Assembly: GCF_010384365.1 (NCBI RefSeq)
Contig: NZ_CP048397.1
Span: 682,001-746,000 of the forward strand
From: Streptomyces sp. S4.7
GTDB taxonomy: Bacteria; Actinomycetota; Actinomycetes; Streptomycetales; Streptomycetaceae
Length of the DNA: 64,000 nt
Reading direction: 5' to 3'
Shown in pieces: positions 17,501 to 25,741 of this stretch. Below the pieces are notes generated by a model. That model saw only the letters and a program-made list of their open reading frames with translations, was not told where the DNA came from and made no database searches. Each line of letters starts with the position of its first letter. Positions within the stretch are counted from its first letter, which is position 1. Both the position numbers and the translations under genes were made by a program.

Positions 17501-18684
17501 CGGCGGGCCGTCCGGCGCGGTCGCCCGTGGGCGGGGCGGACGGCGGACGGCTGTTCGTCGGCGGCAGGTTCGCGACGCCGGACGCCGGTGTCGCGGACGG
17601 GTGGCTGCTCGTACGGGACGGCCGTATCCACTCCCTGGGCACCGGCGCCCCGCCCGGCGGGCCGGACATCACGGTGGATCTGGACGGGCGCCTGGTCGTG
17701 CCGGGGTTCGTGGACCCGCACTGTCACGGCGGGGCCGGCCACTCGGTGTACACGGGGGATCCCGCCGCCGTACGCGGGGCGGCGGCGGGTCATCTCGCGC
17801 GGGGCACGACCAGCATGCTGGCGTCGGTCGCGACGGTCGAACCGGCCGCGATGGAGGACGCCGTACGTACGATCGCGTCCGTCATCGACGACGGGTCCGC
17901 GCCGAACCTGGTCGGCATCCACCTCGAGGGGCCGTTCCTGTCACCGGCGCGGCGCGGCGCGCAGACCCGCACCGCGCTGCGCGCCCCCGACCCGGAGCTG
18001 ATGGCGCGGCTGCTCGACGCGGCGGGCGGGCACGCGGTGTCGATGACCGTGGCACCGGAGTTGCCGGGCGCGCCGGAGATGATCCGGCGGTACGCGGACG
18101 AGCTGGTCTGCGCTCTGGGCCACACCGACGCCGACGCGGCCGGGTTCTCGCGGGCCGCCGATCTCGGTGCGCGCGCGGTGACGCATCTGTTCAACGCGAT
18201 GCCTGCGCTGCACCACCGGGAGCCGGGGCCGGTCGCCGCCGCGCTGCTCGACCCCCGGCTGGTCTGCGAACTGGTCCTGGACGGGCACCACCTGGCCGAC
18301 GACACCGTACGCCTCGCCCACCGGGTCGCGGGCCCCGACCGGCTCACGCTGGTCAGCGACGCGATGCCGGCGGCGGGCATGCCGGACGGGGACTACGCCT
18401 TCGCGGACCGCGAGGTGGACGTCAGGGACGGGGTCGCGAGACTGCGCGGCACGCAGACGCTCGCCGGATCGACGCTGTTCGTGGCAAAGGCGTTCCGCAG
18501 GGCGGTGTCCTCGGTGGGGATCCCCCTGCCGGACGCCGTCCGGATGACCTCGGCCACGGCGGCCCGACTGCTCGGCCTCCACGACCGGGGCGAGCTGCGC
18601 CCCGGACTGCGCGCGGACCTGGTCGAACTGGATCCGGCCCTGCGCCCGGCCAGGGTCTGGCTCGGTGGCGCACCGGTGGAGTGA
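17497..18684 (+). CDS. nagA: N-acetylglucosamine-6-phosphate deacetylase
   Basis: 395-residue amidohydrolase-fold enzyme converting GlcNAc-6-phosphate to glucosamine-6-phosphate and acetate. It shows the metal ligands in DPHCHGG (about 70), HLEGPFLSPARRG (about 145, catalytic/metal Glu), GHTDADA, THLFNAMPALHHREPG and the catalytic aspartate in LVSDAMPAAGM. Length is normal. The GTG start overlaps the stop of the GH3 gene (GTGA), so the two are translationally coupled: GH3 releases GlcNAc, a kinase elsewhere phosphorylates it and NagA deacetylates it. The first ~15 residues are poorly conserved. Confidence 0.93.
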   Translation: MTAGRPARSPVGGADGGRLFVGGRFATPDAGVADGWLLVRDGRIHSLGTGAPPGGPDITVDLDGRLVVPGFVDPHCHGGAGHSVYTGDPAAVRGAAAGHLARGTTSMLASVATVEPAAMEDAVRTIASVIDDGSAPNLVGIHLEGPFLSPARRGAQTRTALRAPDPELMARLLDAAGGHAVSMTVAPELPGAPEMIRRYADELVCALGHTDADAAGFSRAADLGARAVTHLFNAMPALHHREPGPVAAALLDPRLVCELVLDGHHLADDTVRLAHRVAGPDRLTLVSDAMPAAGMPDGDYAFADREVDVRDGVARLRGTQTLAGSTLFVAKAFRRAVSSVGIPLPDAVRMTSATAARLLGLHDRGELRPGLRADLVELDPALRPARVWLGGAPVE

Positions 18685-19022
18685 GCGGGGTGGACGCCCG
18701 TGAGCCCGGCCGGATGTGAAGGACCGTCGGGGGCCACGTGACGGTGGTGTGCGGGCCGGGTCGGCCGGGTGGCCGGGGGGAGCGCGGGCCGGGCGGGGCG
18801 CCGGGGCCGCGGGGGCGGGGGCTCGGAACCGGCGCGAATGCCCCGTCGCCGTGGAAACAGACCACTCTCCGGCCCGGAAACCCCCGCGCGGGGCGCCCGT
18901 CCGGCCGCGTCGTCCAGGCGTACGTGTGACAACGATCGGCCCCTTCCCCGGTGCCGTGGTTCGGGCCCGTGCACGTATCTCGATAGGCTGAGCCCGGACC
19001 GACGCGAGGAGGATCAAGGACG
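18685..19022. other. Intergenic region between nagA and murT
   Basis: No convincing gene. The first 150 bases are extremely G-rich with imperfect GC hairpins that could terminate nagA. The last ~60 bases hold the murT promoter: a TAGGCT -10 hexamer at 18984-18989 and a GAGGAGGA ribosome-binding sequence just before the murT ATG. Confidence 0.5.
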
Positions 19023-20261
19023 ATGGCAGGCAACACGGACCCGCTGTCGCCACGGGCCAAGCTGGCCGTGACGGCAGGCAAGGCCGCAGCGGCGGTGTCG
19101 CGCGCTGCGGGGCGCGGCAGCGGATCGGTGATCGGCGGCAAGGTGGCGTTGCGGCTCGACCCGGATCTGCTGGCGGCTCTGGCGCAGCATCTGGACGTCG
19201 TGCTGGTGTCGGCGACGAACGGCAAGACCACCACGACACGGTTGATCGCCGAGGCCCTGCGGGCCAGCGGACCCGTGGTGTCGAACGCGCTGGGCGCGAA
19301 CATGCCGGCCGGTATCACCTCCGCCCTCGCGGGCGGCTCGGACGCCAGGTACGGCGTGATCGAGGTGGACGAGAAGTATCTCGCCGGTGTCGCGCGCGAC
19401 ACGACGCCCAAGGCGATCGCCCTGCTCAACCTCTCGCGCGACCAGCTCGACCGCGCCGCTGAGACCCGCATGCTCGCCGAGCACTGGCGCGAGGGGCTGG
19501 CCGGCACCAAGGCCGTCGTCATCGCCAACGCCGACGACCCGCTGGTCGTGTGGGCCGCCTCGTCGTCCCCCAACGTGGTCTGGGTCGCGGCCGGTCAGGA
19601 GTGGAAGGACGACGCCTGGTCCTGCCCCGCCTGCGGCGGTGTGATGCAGCGTCCGGGCGACGACTGGTTCTGCGGCCAGTGCGGTTTCCGCAGGCCCGCC
19701 CCGAGCTGGGCGCTGCACGGCGACCACGTCCTGGACCCGCACGGTTCCGCCTGGCCGATCCACCTCCAGCTGCCCGGCCGCGCGAACCGCGCGAACGCCG
19801 CCACCTCCGCCGCCGTCGCCGCCACGTTCGGTGTGCCGCCGCAGGTCGCCCTGGAGCGCATGTACCAGGTGCAGGCGGTCGCGGGCCGGTACGACGTGGT
19901 GTCCTTCCTCGGCCGTGACCTGCGGCTGCTGCTGGCGAAGAACCCGGCGGGCTGGCTGGAGACGTTCTCGCTCATCGACCCGCCGCCCACGCCCGTCATC
20001 CTCGCGGTCAACGCCCGTGGCGCGGACGGCACGGACACCTCCTGGCTGTGGGACGTCGACTACACCCGGCTGGCCGGTCACCCGATCTTCGTCATCGGCG
20101 ACCGCAAGCTGGACCTGGCCGTGCGGCTGGAGGTCGCGGGCCTGGACTTCCGGGTGTGCGCGACCGCCGACGAGGCCGTGCAGATGGCGCCGCCCGGACG
20201 TATCGAGGCGATCGCCAACTACACGTCGTTCCAGGACCTGCGCCGCCGCGTCGGCAACTGA
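19023..20261 (+). CDS. murT: Lipid II isoglutaminyl synthase, MurT subunit
   Basis: 412-residue Mur-ligase-like protein with the ATP loop SATNGKTTTTRLIA (about 62-75), the central Mur ligase domain, an inserted four-cysteine zinc ribbon (CPACGG ... WFCGQCGF, about 200-225) and a C-terminal DUF1727 domain. With GatD it amidates the alpha-carboxyl of D-glutamate in lipid II, using ammonia from glutamine. gatD follows 48 bases downstream, the arrangement known from Staphylococcus and actinobacteria. It is cytoplasmic, at the membrane face. The ATG has a GAGGAGGA Shine-Dalgarno sequence. Confidence 0.94.
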   Translation: MAGNTDPLSPRAKLAVTAGKAAAAVSRAAGRGSGSVIGGKVALRLDPDLLAALAQHLDVVLVSATNGKTTTTRLIAEALRASGPVVSNALGANMPAGITSALAGGSDARYGVIEVDEKYLAGVARDTTPKAIALLNLSRDQLDRAAETRMLAEHWREGLAGTKAVVIANADDPLVVWAASSSPNVVWVAAGQEWKDDAWSCPACGGVMQRPGDDWFCGQCGFRRPAPSWALHGDHVLDPHGSAWPIHLQLPGRANRANAATSAAVAATFGVPPQVALERMYQVQAVAGRYDVVSFLGRDLRLLLAKNPAGWLETFSLIDPPPTPVILAVNARGADGTDTSWLWDVDYTRLAGHPIFVIGDRKLDLAVRLEVAGLDFRVCATADEAVQMAPPGRIEAIANYTSFQDLRRRVGN

Positions 20262-20309
20262 GACGGCCGGCGATGGACACAGACGTACTCGGAGAGGGAC
20301 GAGCGAGCA

Positions 20310-21038
20310 ATGAGTGACAACAGTCTGCGGCTGGTGTGGATCTACCCGGACCTGCTGAGCACGTACGGGGACCAGGGCAACGCCCTGGTGGTGGAGCGCC
20401 GGGCCAGGCAGCGCGGGCTCGATGTGACACGGGTGGACGTGCGCAGCGACCAGCCCGTGCCGACCTCCGGCGACATCTATCTCATCGGCGGCGGTGAGGA
20501 CCGGCCGCAGCGGCTGGCCGCCGAGCGGCTGCGCCGGGACGGTGGTCTCAACCGGGCGGTGTCCAACGGTGCCATCGTGTTCTCGGTCTGCGCCGGTTAC
20601 CAGATCCTCGGCCACGAGTTCGTCAACGACCTGGGCGAGCGGGAGGGCGGTCTGGGACTGCTCGACGTGATCTCGACCCGTGGCGAGGGCGAGCGGTGCG
20701 TCGGGGACGTGCTGGGTGACATCGACCCGCACCTGGGACTGCCGCCGCTGACGGGTTTCGAGAACCACCAGGGCGTCACCCATCTCGGCCCGAGCGCACG
20801 GCCGTTCGCGCGGGTGTCCCTCGGCCGGGGCAACGGCACGGGTGACGGCACGGAGGGCGCGTACAACGACACGGTGTTCGGTACGTACATGCACGGCCCC
20901 GTCCTGGCCCGGAACCCGCTGATCGCCGACCTGCTGCTGAAGCTGGCGCTCGACGTGAACGCGCTGCCGCCGGCGGACGACCGGTGGTACGAGGCGCTGC
21001 GCGCCGAGCGCATCGCCGCCGCTACGCAGCCCGTGTGA
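20310..21038 (+). CDS. gatD: Lipid II isoglutaminyl synthase, GatD glutaminase subunit
   Basis: 242-residue class I glutamine amidotransferase (CobB/CobQ-like). It has the nucleophilic cysteine in VFSVCAGYQILG (about 94) and the partner histidine in GTYMHGPVLARN (about 192), with no other domain. It hydrolyses glutamine and channels ammonia to MurT for amidation of lipid II. It is directly downstream of murT on the same strand and expected to form the MurT-GatD complex. ATG start with a GGAGAGGGA ribosome-binding region. Confidence 0.95.
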   Translation: MSDNSLRLVWIYPDLLSTYGDQGNALVVERRARQRGLDVTRVDVRSDQPVPTSGDIYLIGGGEDRPQRLAAERLRRDGGLNRAVSNGAIVFSVCAGYQILGHEFVNDLGEREGGLGLLDVISTRGEGERCVGDVLGDIDPHLGLPPLTGFENHQGVTHLGPSARPFARVSLGRGNGTGDGTEGAYNDTVFGTYMHGPVLARNPLIADLLLKLALDVNALPPADDRWYEALRAERIAAATQPV

Positions 21039-21082
21039 CATCCCCCGTTCAGCCGGGGGGCGTCCAGCAGTCGGACGCCTGG

Positions 21083-21112
21083 TTCGGTCCCGCCACCCCG
21101 CGCCGGTAGGGT
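21083..21112 (+). promoter_or_regulatory. pfkA promoter
   Basis: TTCGGT (21083-21088) and TAGGGT (21107-21112) are spaced 18 bases apart, a good Streptomyces housekeeping-type promoter about 65 bases before pfkA. CCCGCCACCC/GGGTGGCGGG form a 10-bp stem around and over the -10 box; it may terminate gatD transcription. Confidence 0.55.
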
Positions 21113-21176
21113 GGCGGGGATTCAGCCGGACGACGTGGTCCGGCCGTCGGCCCACGTTGCAAAGGTTCTCCGGGCA

Positions 21177-22202
21177 ATGCGAATTGGTGTACTCACCTCC
21201 GGGGGCGACTGCCCCGGTCTCAATGCGGTGATCCGGTCCGTGGTGCACCGCGCCGTCGTCGACCACGGCGACGAGGTCATCGGCTTCCACGACGGCTGGA
21301 AAGGCCTTCTGGAGTGCGATTACCGCAAGCTCGACCTCGACGCCGTCGGCGGCATCCTGGCTCGTGGCGGCACGATCCTCGGTTCCTCCCGCGTCCAGCC
21401 CGCGCATCTGCGTGACGGTGTGGAGCGCGCCAAGGGGCACGTGGCCGACCTCGGTCTCGACGCGATCATCCCGATCGGCGGCGAGGGCACGCTCAAGGCG
21501 GCCAGCCTCCTCTCCGAGGCGGGGCTGCCGATCGTCGGCGTGCCGAAGACCATCGACAACGACATCTCCTCCACGGATGTGACCTTCGGTTTCGACACGG
21601 CCGTCGGTGTCGCCACGGAGGCTCTGGACCGGCTGAAGACGACCGCCGAGTCCCATCAGCGGGTGCTGATCGTCGAGGTCATGGGCCGGGAGACGGGCTG
21701 GATCGCACTGCACTCGGGCATGGCCGCCGGTGCGCACGCGATCGTCGTCCCGGAGCGCCCCTTCGACATAGGGGAGCTGACCGAGCTGGTCGGCAAGCGC
21801 TTCTCGGCGGGCAAGCGCTTCGCGATCGTGGTGGTCGCCGAGGGCGCCAAGCCCCGTGAGGGCTCGATGGAGTTCGACGTCGGCGGCAAGGACATCTACG
21901 GGCACCAGCGCTTCGCGGGTGTGGCCAGGCAGCTCTCCGTGGAGCTGGAGGAGCGTCTGGGCAAGGAGGCGCGGCCGGTGATACTCGGCCATGTCCAGCG
22001 CGGCGGGACGCCCACCGCGTACGACCGGGTGCTCGCGACCCGCTTCGGCTGGCACGCGGTGGAGGCGGCGCACCGCGGTGAGTTCGGCATGATGACGGCG
22101 CTGCGCGGCACGGACATCCTGATGGTGCCGCTCGCGGAGGCCGTGGAGACGCTGAAGACGGTGCCCGCGGAGCGGTACGCCGAGGCGGAGTGCGTGCTCT
22201 GA
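21177..22202 (+). CDS. pfkA: 6-phosphofructokinase
   Basis: 341-residue phosphofructokinase (fructose-6-phosphate to fructose-1,6-bisphosphate, glycolysis). Motifs: TSGGDCPGLNAVIR at the N-terminus, IGGEGTLKAA (about 103), the catalytic PKTIDNDI (about 124) and MGRETGWIA (about 170). The residue after GGE is Gly, as in ATP-dependent enzymes (pyrophosphate-dependent ones have Asp there). The lysine in PKTIDND is the form found in actinobacterial group III enzymes, whereas E. coli has Gly. Cytoplasmic. The ATG was chosen because the family begins MRIGVLTSGGD. Confidence 0.95.
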   Translation: MRIGVLTSGGDCPGLNAVIRSVVHRAVVDHGDEVIGFHDGWKGLLECDYRKLDLDAVGGILARGGTILGSSRVQPAHLRDGVERAKGHVADLGLDAIIPIGGEGTLKAASLLSEAGLPIVGVPKTIDNDISSTDVTFGFDTAVGVATEALDRLKTTAESHQRVLIVEVMGRETGWIALHSGMAAGAHAIVVPERPFDIGELTELVGKRFSAGKRFAIVVVAEGAKPREGSMEFDVGGKDIYGHQRFAGVARQLSVELEERLGKEARPVILGHVQRGGTPTAYDRVLATRFGWHAVEAAHRGEFGMMTALRGTDILMVPLAEAVETLKTVPAERYAEAECVL

Positions 22203-22229
22203 GCGGCTGAACCAGTGCGTTGGTACGAC

Positions 22230-22267
22230 GAACCGCCCCCGGCCGCGAACGGCGCCGGGGGCGGTTC
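22230..22267 (+). terminator. Strong hairpin terminator after pfkA
   Basis: GAACCGCCCCCGG pairs perfectly (13 bp) with CCGGGGGCGGTTC across a 12-base loop, 28 bases after the pfkA stop. It is one of the clearest terminators in the window. Confidence 0.8.
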
Positions 22268-22339
22268 TACTCTGGTCCCGGGTGCGGACACTTCGCACCA
22301 TTCAGGATCGTCTCGGATCATCCCAGCGGGAGAGCACGT

Positions 22340-23290
22340 ATGGATCACGGCGGGCACGGCACGACGATGGATCTGCCGCCGTTCACGCTGAGCCGCGCGC
22401 TGGAGTTCTCACCCGACGCCTTCTTCGTCGTCGGGTGTCTGCTGGCGCTCGCGCTGTACGGCTGGGGTGTCGTGCGGCTCCGCTCGCGGGGCGACGACTG
22501 GTCGCCGGGCCGCACCATCGCCTTCGTGCTCGGTGTGCTGAGCGTGGCGCTGATGATGTGCACCGGGCTGAACGACTACGGCATGGTCATGTTCAGCGTG
22601 CACATGGTCCAGCACATGGTGATCAGCATGGTCTCCCCGATCCTGCTGCTCCTCGGCGCGCCGGTGACGCTGGCGCTGCGGGCGCTGCCGGTCGCGGGCC
22701 GGGGGCGCAAGGGGCCGCGTGAGCTGCTGCTGGCGGTGCTGCACAGCCGGGTCGTGCGGTTCGTGTCGCATCCCGTCTTCACGATCCCGCTGTTCATCGC
22801 GAGCCTCTACGGCCTCTACTTCACCCCGCTGTTCGACTTCCTCATGGAGTCGAAGCCGGGGCACATCGCGATGATGGTGCACTTCCTCACCGTCGGGCTG
22901 GTCTTCTTCTGGCCGATCATGGGTGTGGACCCGGGGCCGCACCGGCCCGGCTATCTGATGCGGATGCTGGAGCTCTTCGCCGGGATGCCGTTCCACGCGT
23001 TCTTCGGGATCGCGCTGATGATGGCGAGCGAGCCGATGGTGCGGGCGTACGAGAATCCGCCCGCGTCCCTGGGCATCGACGCGCTCTCCGACCAGAACGC
23101 CGCGGGCGGCATCGCCTGGGCGTTCAGCGAGATCCCGTCGGTCCTGGTACTGATCGCGCTGGTCTACCAGTGGTACCGCTCGGACCAGCGCCAGGCGAAG
23201 CGTTCGGACCGGGCCGCCGACCGGGACGGTGACAAGGAGTTGGCCGCGTACAACGCCTACCTCGCGTCGTTGCAGGCACGCGGACAGTAG
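22340..23290 (+). CDS. CtaG-type cytochrome c oxidase assembly membrane protein
   Basis: 316-residue polytopic membrane protein of the caa3-type CtaG family. It has about seven to eight hydrophobic helices, His-rich helices typical of copper/heme handling (HMVQHMVISM, MVHFLTVGLVFFWPIMGVDPGPHRPG, MPFHAFFGIALMM) and a basic C-terminal tail. It probably supports copper delivery or assembly of cytochrome oxidase. The ATG at 22340 gives the usual short Met/His-rich start (MDHGGHGTTMD). A small membrane protein follows on the same strand. Confidence 0.85.
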   Translation: MDHGGHGTTMDLPPFTLSRALEFSPDAFFVVGCLLALALYGWGVVRLRSRGDDWSPGRTIAFVLGVLSVALMMCTGLNDYGMVMFSVHMVQHMVISMVSPILLLLGAPVTLALRALPVAGRGRKGPRELLLAVLHSRVVRFVSHPVFTIPLFIASLYGLYFTPLFDFLMESKPGHIAMMVHFLTVGLVFFWPIMGVDPGPHRPGYLMRMLELFAGMPFHAFFGIALMMASEPMVRAYENPPASLGIDALSDQNAAGGIAWAFSEIPSVLVLIALVYQWYRSDQRQAKRSDRAADRDGDKELAAYNAYLASLQARGQ

Positions 23291-23351
23291 CGCGGAAGCC
23301 ACCTTTCGGGTGACGATGGTCTTTACGGCCACGGCCAGGAGGAGGACGCAC

Positions 23352-23516
23352 ATGTCCGGATCCGGATCCACGAAGGCGATGGGGATACTCACCGTCGGTG
23401 CGCTGGTGGTCGTGACGGCCTACACGGCGGCACTGGGGAGCAGCGGCTGGCTCTGGTTCGGGTGGGTGGTCCTGGGTCTGGTGACGGTGGCGATGGTCGC
23501 CTCACGGGGCAACTGA
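23352..23516 (+). CDS. Small two-helix membrane protein
   Basis: 54-residue protein consisting of almost nothing but two hydrophobic helices (MGILTVGALVVVTAYTAALG and WLWFGWVVLGLVTVAMVA) joined by GSSG. It starts 61 bases after the CtaG-like gene, with a GGAGGAGGA ribosome-binding sequence, so it is probably in the same transcript. Function unknown; small proteins of this type are common beside respiratory assembly genes in Streptomyces. Its 3' end overlaps the convergent HxlR gene by 15 bases. Confidence 0.7.
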   Translation: MSGSGSTKAMGILTVGALVVVTAYTAALGSSGWLWFGWVVLGLVTVAMVASRGN

Positions 23517-23891
23517 CGCCGCGCCCGGCTCCGGCGTCCGTGTGTCGTCGAGGTTGTTCTCCACCCAGGCGCGCAACTCGCCGAGCGGCACGGCCACTCC
23601 ACGGCCCAGCGACGTGAGCTCGTACTCGACGTGGAGCGGGACCGCCGGGTAGACGGTGCGGTCCACGAAGCCGTGGTCCGTCAGGCGGCGCAGGGTGCTG
23701 GTGAGCACCTTGGGGCTGACCCCCTGGAGCCGCCGCTGGAGCGCGCCGAAGCGCTGGGGGCCCTCTTCTAGCGCGCCGATGGCGAGCGCGGCCCATTTGT
23801 TGGCGAGCAGGCCGAGGACGTCCCGGCAGGGGCACTGGGCGGCGTAGACGTCGTGCTTGTCGTGCCGGCCCGTCGTACACGGGTGAGCCAT
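23502..23891 (-). CDS. HxlR-family transcriptional regulator
   Basis: 129-residue HxlR (MarR-like winged-helix) regulator. Segments CPCRDVLGLLANKWAALAIGAL, GVSPKVLTSTLRRLTDHGFVDR and VEYELTSLGRGV are the conserved HxlR helix-turn-helix and wing. The N-terminus has extra cysteines (Cys5, Cys20, Cys22) that could make it thiol- or electrophile-responsive, as in HypR or QorR (inference). It is divergent from a quinone-oxidoreductase-type gene with a near-perfect inverted repeat in between, the standard arrangement for HxlR/QorR control of a detoxifying reductase. Confidence 0.9.
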   Translation of the reverse strand: MAHPCTTGRHDKHDVYAAQCPCRDVLGLLANKWAALAIGALEEGPQRFGALQRRLQGVSPKVLTSTLRRLTDHGFVDRTVYPAVPLHVEYELTSLGRGVAVPLGELRAWVENNLDDTRTPEPGAASVAP

Positions 23892-23922
23892 GGGATCCGT
23901 CTCCTCGCACCGCCGGACTTCA

Positions 23923-23941
23923 TACTTTCCTTTGGATAGTA
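23923..23941. promoter_or_regulatory. Probable HxlR operator
   Basis: TACTTTCC-TTT-GGATAGTA is an inverted repeat with 8-base arms and one mismatch, 32 bases upstream of the HxlR start. It is AT-rich against a GC-rich background, as expected for HxlR sites. Confidence 0.65.
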
Positions 23942-23961
23942 GTGTCCCTTGCGGGTTACCA

Positions 23962-23976
23962 GTACCCGGAGGGTAC
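23962..23976. promoter_or_regulatory. Second palindrome in the HxlR/oxidoreductase intergenic region
   Basis: GTACCC-GGA-GGGTAC is a perfect 6-base-arm inverted repeat, 48 bases before the oxidoreductase start. It may be a second operator or the start of its leader. Confidence 0.45.
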
Positions 23977-24023
23977 GTTTTCGGTGTCGAAGATCCACCG
24001 CACTCTTCCAGGGAGCTTGACCC

Positions 24024-24995
24024 ATGAGCAGTGAGCCGACGATGCGCGCGATCACCCAGGACTCCCTCGGCGGACCCGAGGTACTGCGCGTCTCCGAACG
24101 TCCGCGTCCCCGGCCGGTCCCGACGGAGGTGCTGGTACGGGTGCACGCGGCGGGCGTGAACCCGGTCGACTGGAAGTCCCGTGAGAGCGGCGGCATCGCC
24201 GGTCTTCTCGGCGAGCCGCCCTTCGTCCTGGGCTGGGACGTCTCCGGCGTCGTGGAGGAGGTCGGCTTCGGGGTGCACACCCTGAAGGCCGGCGACGAGG
24301 TGTACGGGATGCCGTGGTTCCCGCGGCCGGCCTCCGCGTACGCCGAGTACGTGACGGCACCGTCGCGGCAGTTCGCTCTCAAGCCGCGCATGGTCGGCCA
24401 CGACACCGCGGCGGCCGTACCGCTGGCCGGGCTGACCGCCTGGCAGGCGCTGGTGGACGCGGCGCGCGTCGAGGCGGGGCAGCGGGTGCTGGTCCACGCG
24501 GCGGCGGGTGGCGTGGGGCACCTGGCGGTGCAGCTCGCCAAGCACCTGGGCGCCCATGTCATCGGCACGGCGAGCGCGGCCAAGCACGACTGGCTGCGCG
24601 AGCTGGGCGCGGACGAGGTCGTGGACTACACGAAGGTCCGCTTCGAGGACGCCGTGAGCGACGTCGACACCGTCATCGACCTGGTCGGCGAGGGGCACGA
24701 CTCGACGACCACGCGCTCGCTGGAGACCCTGCGGCCGGGCGGCACGATCGTGGCGGTCCCGTCCGGCGTCGCGCCGGAGGTGCTGGAGAGCGCCCGTGCG
24801 CGGGGGCTGAACGCGACCGCGTTCCTGGTGGAGCCTGACGGTGCGGCGCTCACCCGGATCGCCGGGCTGATCGACCGAGGAGTGGTGCGTGTGGAGGTGG
24901 CGGACGTGCTTTTGCTGGCGGAGGCCGCCGAGGCGCACCGCCGCGTCCAGGAGGGACGCACGCGCGGGAAGATCGTGCTGAAGGTCAGGGACTGA
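24024..24995 (+). CDS. NADP-dependent quinone-oxidoreductase-type MDR reductase
   Basis: 323-residue zinc-independent medium-chain dehydrogenase/reductase. A GroES-like N-terminal domain (VHAAGVNPVDWKSRESG, GWDVSGVVEEVG) is followed by a Rossmann domain with the NADP loop VHAAAGGVGHLAVQLAKHLGA (only about 20 residues, at about 158-178). The zinc ligands of alcohol dehydrogenases are absent. It likely reduces quinones or enones with NADPH. It is divergent from the HxlR gene with operator-like repeats between them, so it is probably induced by reactive electrophiles. ATG with a good ribosome-binding region (CAGGGAG). Confidence 0.92.
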   Translation: MSSEPTMRAITQDSLGGPEVLRVSERPRPRPVPTEVLVRVHAAGVNPVDWKSRESGGIAGLLGEPPFVLGWDVSGVVEEVGFGVHTLKAGDEVYGMPWFPRPASAYAEYVTAPSRQFALKPRMVGHDTAAAVPLAGLTAWQALVDAARVEAGQRVLVHAAAGGVGHLAVQLAKHLGAHVIGTASAAKHDWLRELGADEVVDYTKVRFEDAVSDVDTVIDLVGEGHDSTTTRSLETLRPGGTIVAVPSGVAPEVLESARARGLNATAFLVEPDGAALTRIAGLIDRGVVRVEVADVLLLAEAAEAHRRVQEGRTRGKIVLKVRD

Positions 24996-25035
24996 CGGAG
25001 CGTCGACCGCCGCCGCGGTGGGGCGCGTCGGCCGG

Positions 25036-25500
25036 TCAGCGGAGCAGGAACAGCTTGCCCACGAGCTTGCCGATCCGGTTGCGCGGGCCGACGAGGGCGA
25101 CCGCGTGATACGTGAGGTCCTCGTGCTTCGTACCGGCGAGCAGGTCGAGGTACTCGTCGTAGATCCGCGACGTCTGGGCGGGCTCGGGCATGTCGACCAC
25201 GAGGACGTCCTCCTTCGCGGCCGCCTTCTCCCGCAGGGCGTGGAGGGTGGCGGTGTCCGCGGCCAGGACGGAGCAGCCCGCCCAGGGCAGCCCGGGATGC
25301 ACATGGCCCGATCCGTCGCGGCCGTCGCGGCCGTCGCCGCCGAGCAGGTCCGGCAGGGCCCTGCCGACGGCGGCGGCCGTACACGCCGCCGCGTTCACCG
25401 CACGCCCGGCGGGCAGGTCCTGGTCGACGACGATGACCCACTTGAGCGGGGCCCGGCGGGTGGAGAGGTCGGTCCGTACGGTGACGGCGTGCCGAGTCAT
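25036..25500 (-). CDS. DUF2000-family protein
   Basis: 154-residue protein of the DUF2000 family: KWVIVVDQDLPAGRAVNAAACTAAAVG at the N-terminus, a central PGLPWAGCSVLAAD and a C-terminal HEDLTYHAVALVGPRNRIGKLVGKL. The fold resembles peptidyl-tRNA hydrolase II (Pth2-like), but no activity is established. Its start codon overlaps the 5' end of an opposite-strand Lrp/AsnC C-terminal remnant, so no normal divergent promoter region remains between them. It may be silent or use a promoter inside the remnant. Confidence 0.8.
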   Translation of the reverse strand: MTRHAVTVRTDLSTRRAPLKWVIVVDQDLPAGRAVNAAACTAAAVGRALPDLLGGDGRDGRDGSGHVHPGLPWAGCSVLAADTATLHALREKAAAKEDVLVVDMPEPAQTSRIYDEYLDLLAGTKHEDLTYHAVALVGPRNRIGKLVGKLFLLR

Positions 25501-25720
25501 CGGGCTGTTCGTGACATCGGGCCCGCACGACTTCCTCCTGCACGTGGCCGTCCCGAACGTGGACGGGCTCTACGCCTTCGTCATCGACCGCCTCACGGAG
25601 CGGCGCGAGGTCGCCGACGTACAGACGACGACGGTCTACGAGCACGTGCAGTCCCGGTCCGTCTCCCGCCCCGCCGGGGAGAGCCGGCGCCGGGGAGCCG
25701 GCCGACGGCGAGAGACGTAG
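25481..25720 (+). pseudogene. Lrp/AsnC regulator C-terminal remnant
   Basis: About 75 codons that match only the ligand-binding (RAM/AsnC_trans_reg) half of an Lrp/AsnC regulator: VIGLFVTSGPHDFLLHVAVP, then LYAFVIDRLTERREVADV and TTTVYEHVQ. The N-terminal helix-turn-helix and the first half of the RAM domain are gone. Homology starts abruptly at about 25494, exactly where the divergent DUF2000 gene begins (25500). A deletion has probably removed the regulator's 5' half and the shared promoter. A GTG at 25481 could still start a short RAM-only protein, which is the alternative reading. Confidence 0.7.
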
Positions 25721-25741
25721 GCAGGGACGCGCCGCCGGTGA

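Noticed and set aside
21089..21118. 10-bp hairpin before pfkA as a dedicated operator
   Set aside because: It overlaps the -10 box but has a GC-only stem and a position also expected for a gatD terminator; no regulator points to it.
19014..22301. A 1,095-codon open frame on the minus strand across murT-gatD-pfkA
   Set aside because: It is antisense to three well-identified genes, has Arg/His/Gly/Val-rich composition typical of GC-shadow frames and no recognisable domain.
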